Below are positions 63,400 through 64,000 of a stretch of 64,000 bases of DNA, piece after piece. Source of the stretch: Setaria digitata (taxonomy: Eukaryota > Nematoda > Chromadorea > Rhabditida > Setariidae); contig RCAB01000030.1 of the NCBI GenBank assembly GCA_003640385.1, forward strand, positions 62,001-126,000. Direction: 5' to 3'. The notes under the pieces were generated by a model. That model was not told where the DNA came from. It searched no databases and saw only the letters and a list, made by a program, of their open reading frames with translations. The position numbers and the translations under genes were made by a program. Numbering within the stretch: the stretch's first letter is position 1; each line of letters begins with the position of its first letter.

Positions 63400-64000
63400 C
63401 TGCAAATTTGACTTATTAAGAAGAGTTCCACATCTTTGAATTTCAATTACTCATTTAAAAAAAAAAAGCCTTCATCTGTTTACAAATCTCCGCTTCTTAA
63501 ATTCCATTCATCATCAAAGTGTTAGGTTGATGCAAAATAACAGACTTCTCAACACTGTAGTTTGCTTCTTTATACTGATATAAGTAGCCTCTCATGCATT
63601 TTTACCCCTATTTTCCACATTTTTTTTTTTTTTTTGATAACTTATTCACTACCTCTTACTCATCAATTCAGAGCAAAATAAATGATATGAGGAGCAAATT
63701 TAAATGATCGCAAAAGTATATCTGTAATACAAAAAATTTCGCAGGACTGAAAAGTAATACCAATCACTGGGAAACTTGAAGCAATTGACGAAGATCACTA
63801 CAGTCGTTTAAATTTGAAGTATCTCACAAACCGATCGATTGTCAAAAAAAATCGTCACTTCTATTTTTCGTTGTAAAAGCAAATAATTTCTCGATCGAAT
63901 GTGGCATATAAAAAAATGGGGATTGAGTATGACATCCGATTCAGCAGACAAAAGAGCTATGAAGCACTATGAAGCGATAAACTTGCATCAAAAAAAAAGA
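63400..64000 (-). other. Probable SMC2 intron reaching the window edge
   Basis: Upstream of the last visible SMC2 acceptor on the minus strand. AT-rich with homopolymers; no coding segment matching SMC2 (hinge or N-terminal coil) could be read, so the next exon is taken to be outside the window. Confidence 0.4.

Noticed and set aside
1..64000. Search for transposons, CRISPR arrays or bacterial inserts
   Set aside because: No transposase, reverse transcriptase, long terminal repeats or regularly spaced repeats were seen; only microsatellites, palindromes and the N-associated duplications.

Overview
This window is eukaryotic, AT-rich DNA (roughly two thirds A+T by eye) with small exons split by mostly short introns ending in TTTCAG-like acceptors. 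The gene set (agrin with Kazal/EGF/LamG domains, invertebrate-type troponin C, a SEFIR-domain IL-17-receptor-like protein, a secreted DB-module protein) and acceptor-like sites directly before start codons (probable spliced-leader sites) point to a nematode. The close spacing and AT-rich introns look most like a clade III (spirurid/filarial) parasite, but the species is an inference. I joined exons by hand by reading frame, GT/GC-AG junctions and phase; every multi-exon model below except agrin (5' end outside the window) and SMC2 (N-terminal half outside) is closed from start to stop.

Left part, + strand: C-terminal half of agrin (1-9209), troponin C (10238-12403), mitochondrial ribosomal protein S16 (12969-13882), an IL-17-receptor-like membrane protein (14067-18491) and a seven-finger C2H2 protein (18867-21442). 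The last three are tightly packed on one strand, with a polyadenylation signal shortly before each following start, and may form an operon. Centre: an HSPBP1/Fes1-like Hsp70 nucleotide exchange factor (minus, 23094-25127) is divergent from CSTF1/CstF-50 (plus, 25835-28914). A gene-poor stretch of about 9.6 kb follows, including one GC-rich island, then an unrecognised 339-residue protein (38527-41593) whose first intron carries six FOXO/DAF-16-type sites in about 295 bp.

Right part: a secreted two-DB-module protein (minus, 44703-47772) with a tRNA-Ser(GCT) inside one intron, a MARCH2/3-like membrane RING-CH ubiquitin ligase (plus, 50961-53715), a poorly resolved region of possible small secreted-protein exons on the minus strand (55349-57483), and the C-terminal half of the condensin ATPase SMC2 (minus, 59795 to the window end).

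Three single-N positions (16910, 18034, 51927) are each flanked by a 100-160 bp direct duplication of the same sequence with a few mismatches. They look like assembly joins of two alleles rather than biology, and one creates a false duplicated exon. I did not find a convincing new multi-gene system. The most interesting leads are the forkhead-site cluster, the unrecognised 38.5 kb gene, the SEFIR receptor in a possible operon, and the possible secreted-peptide locus.
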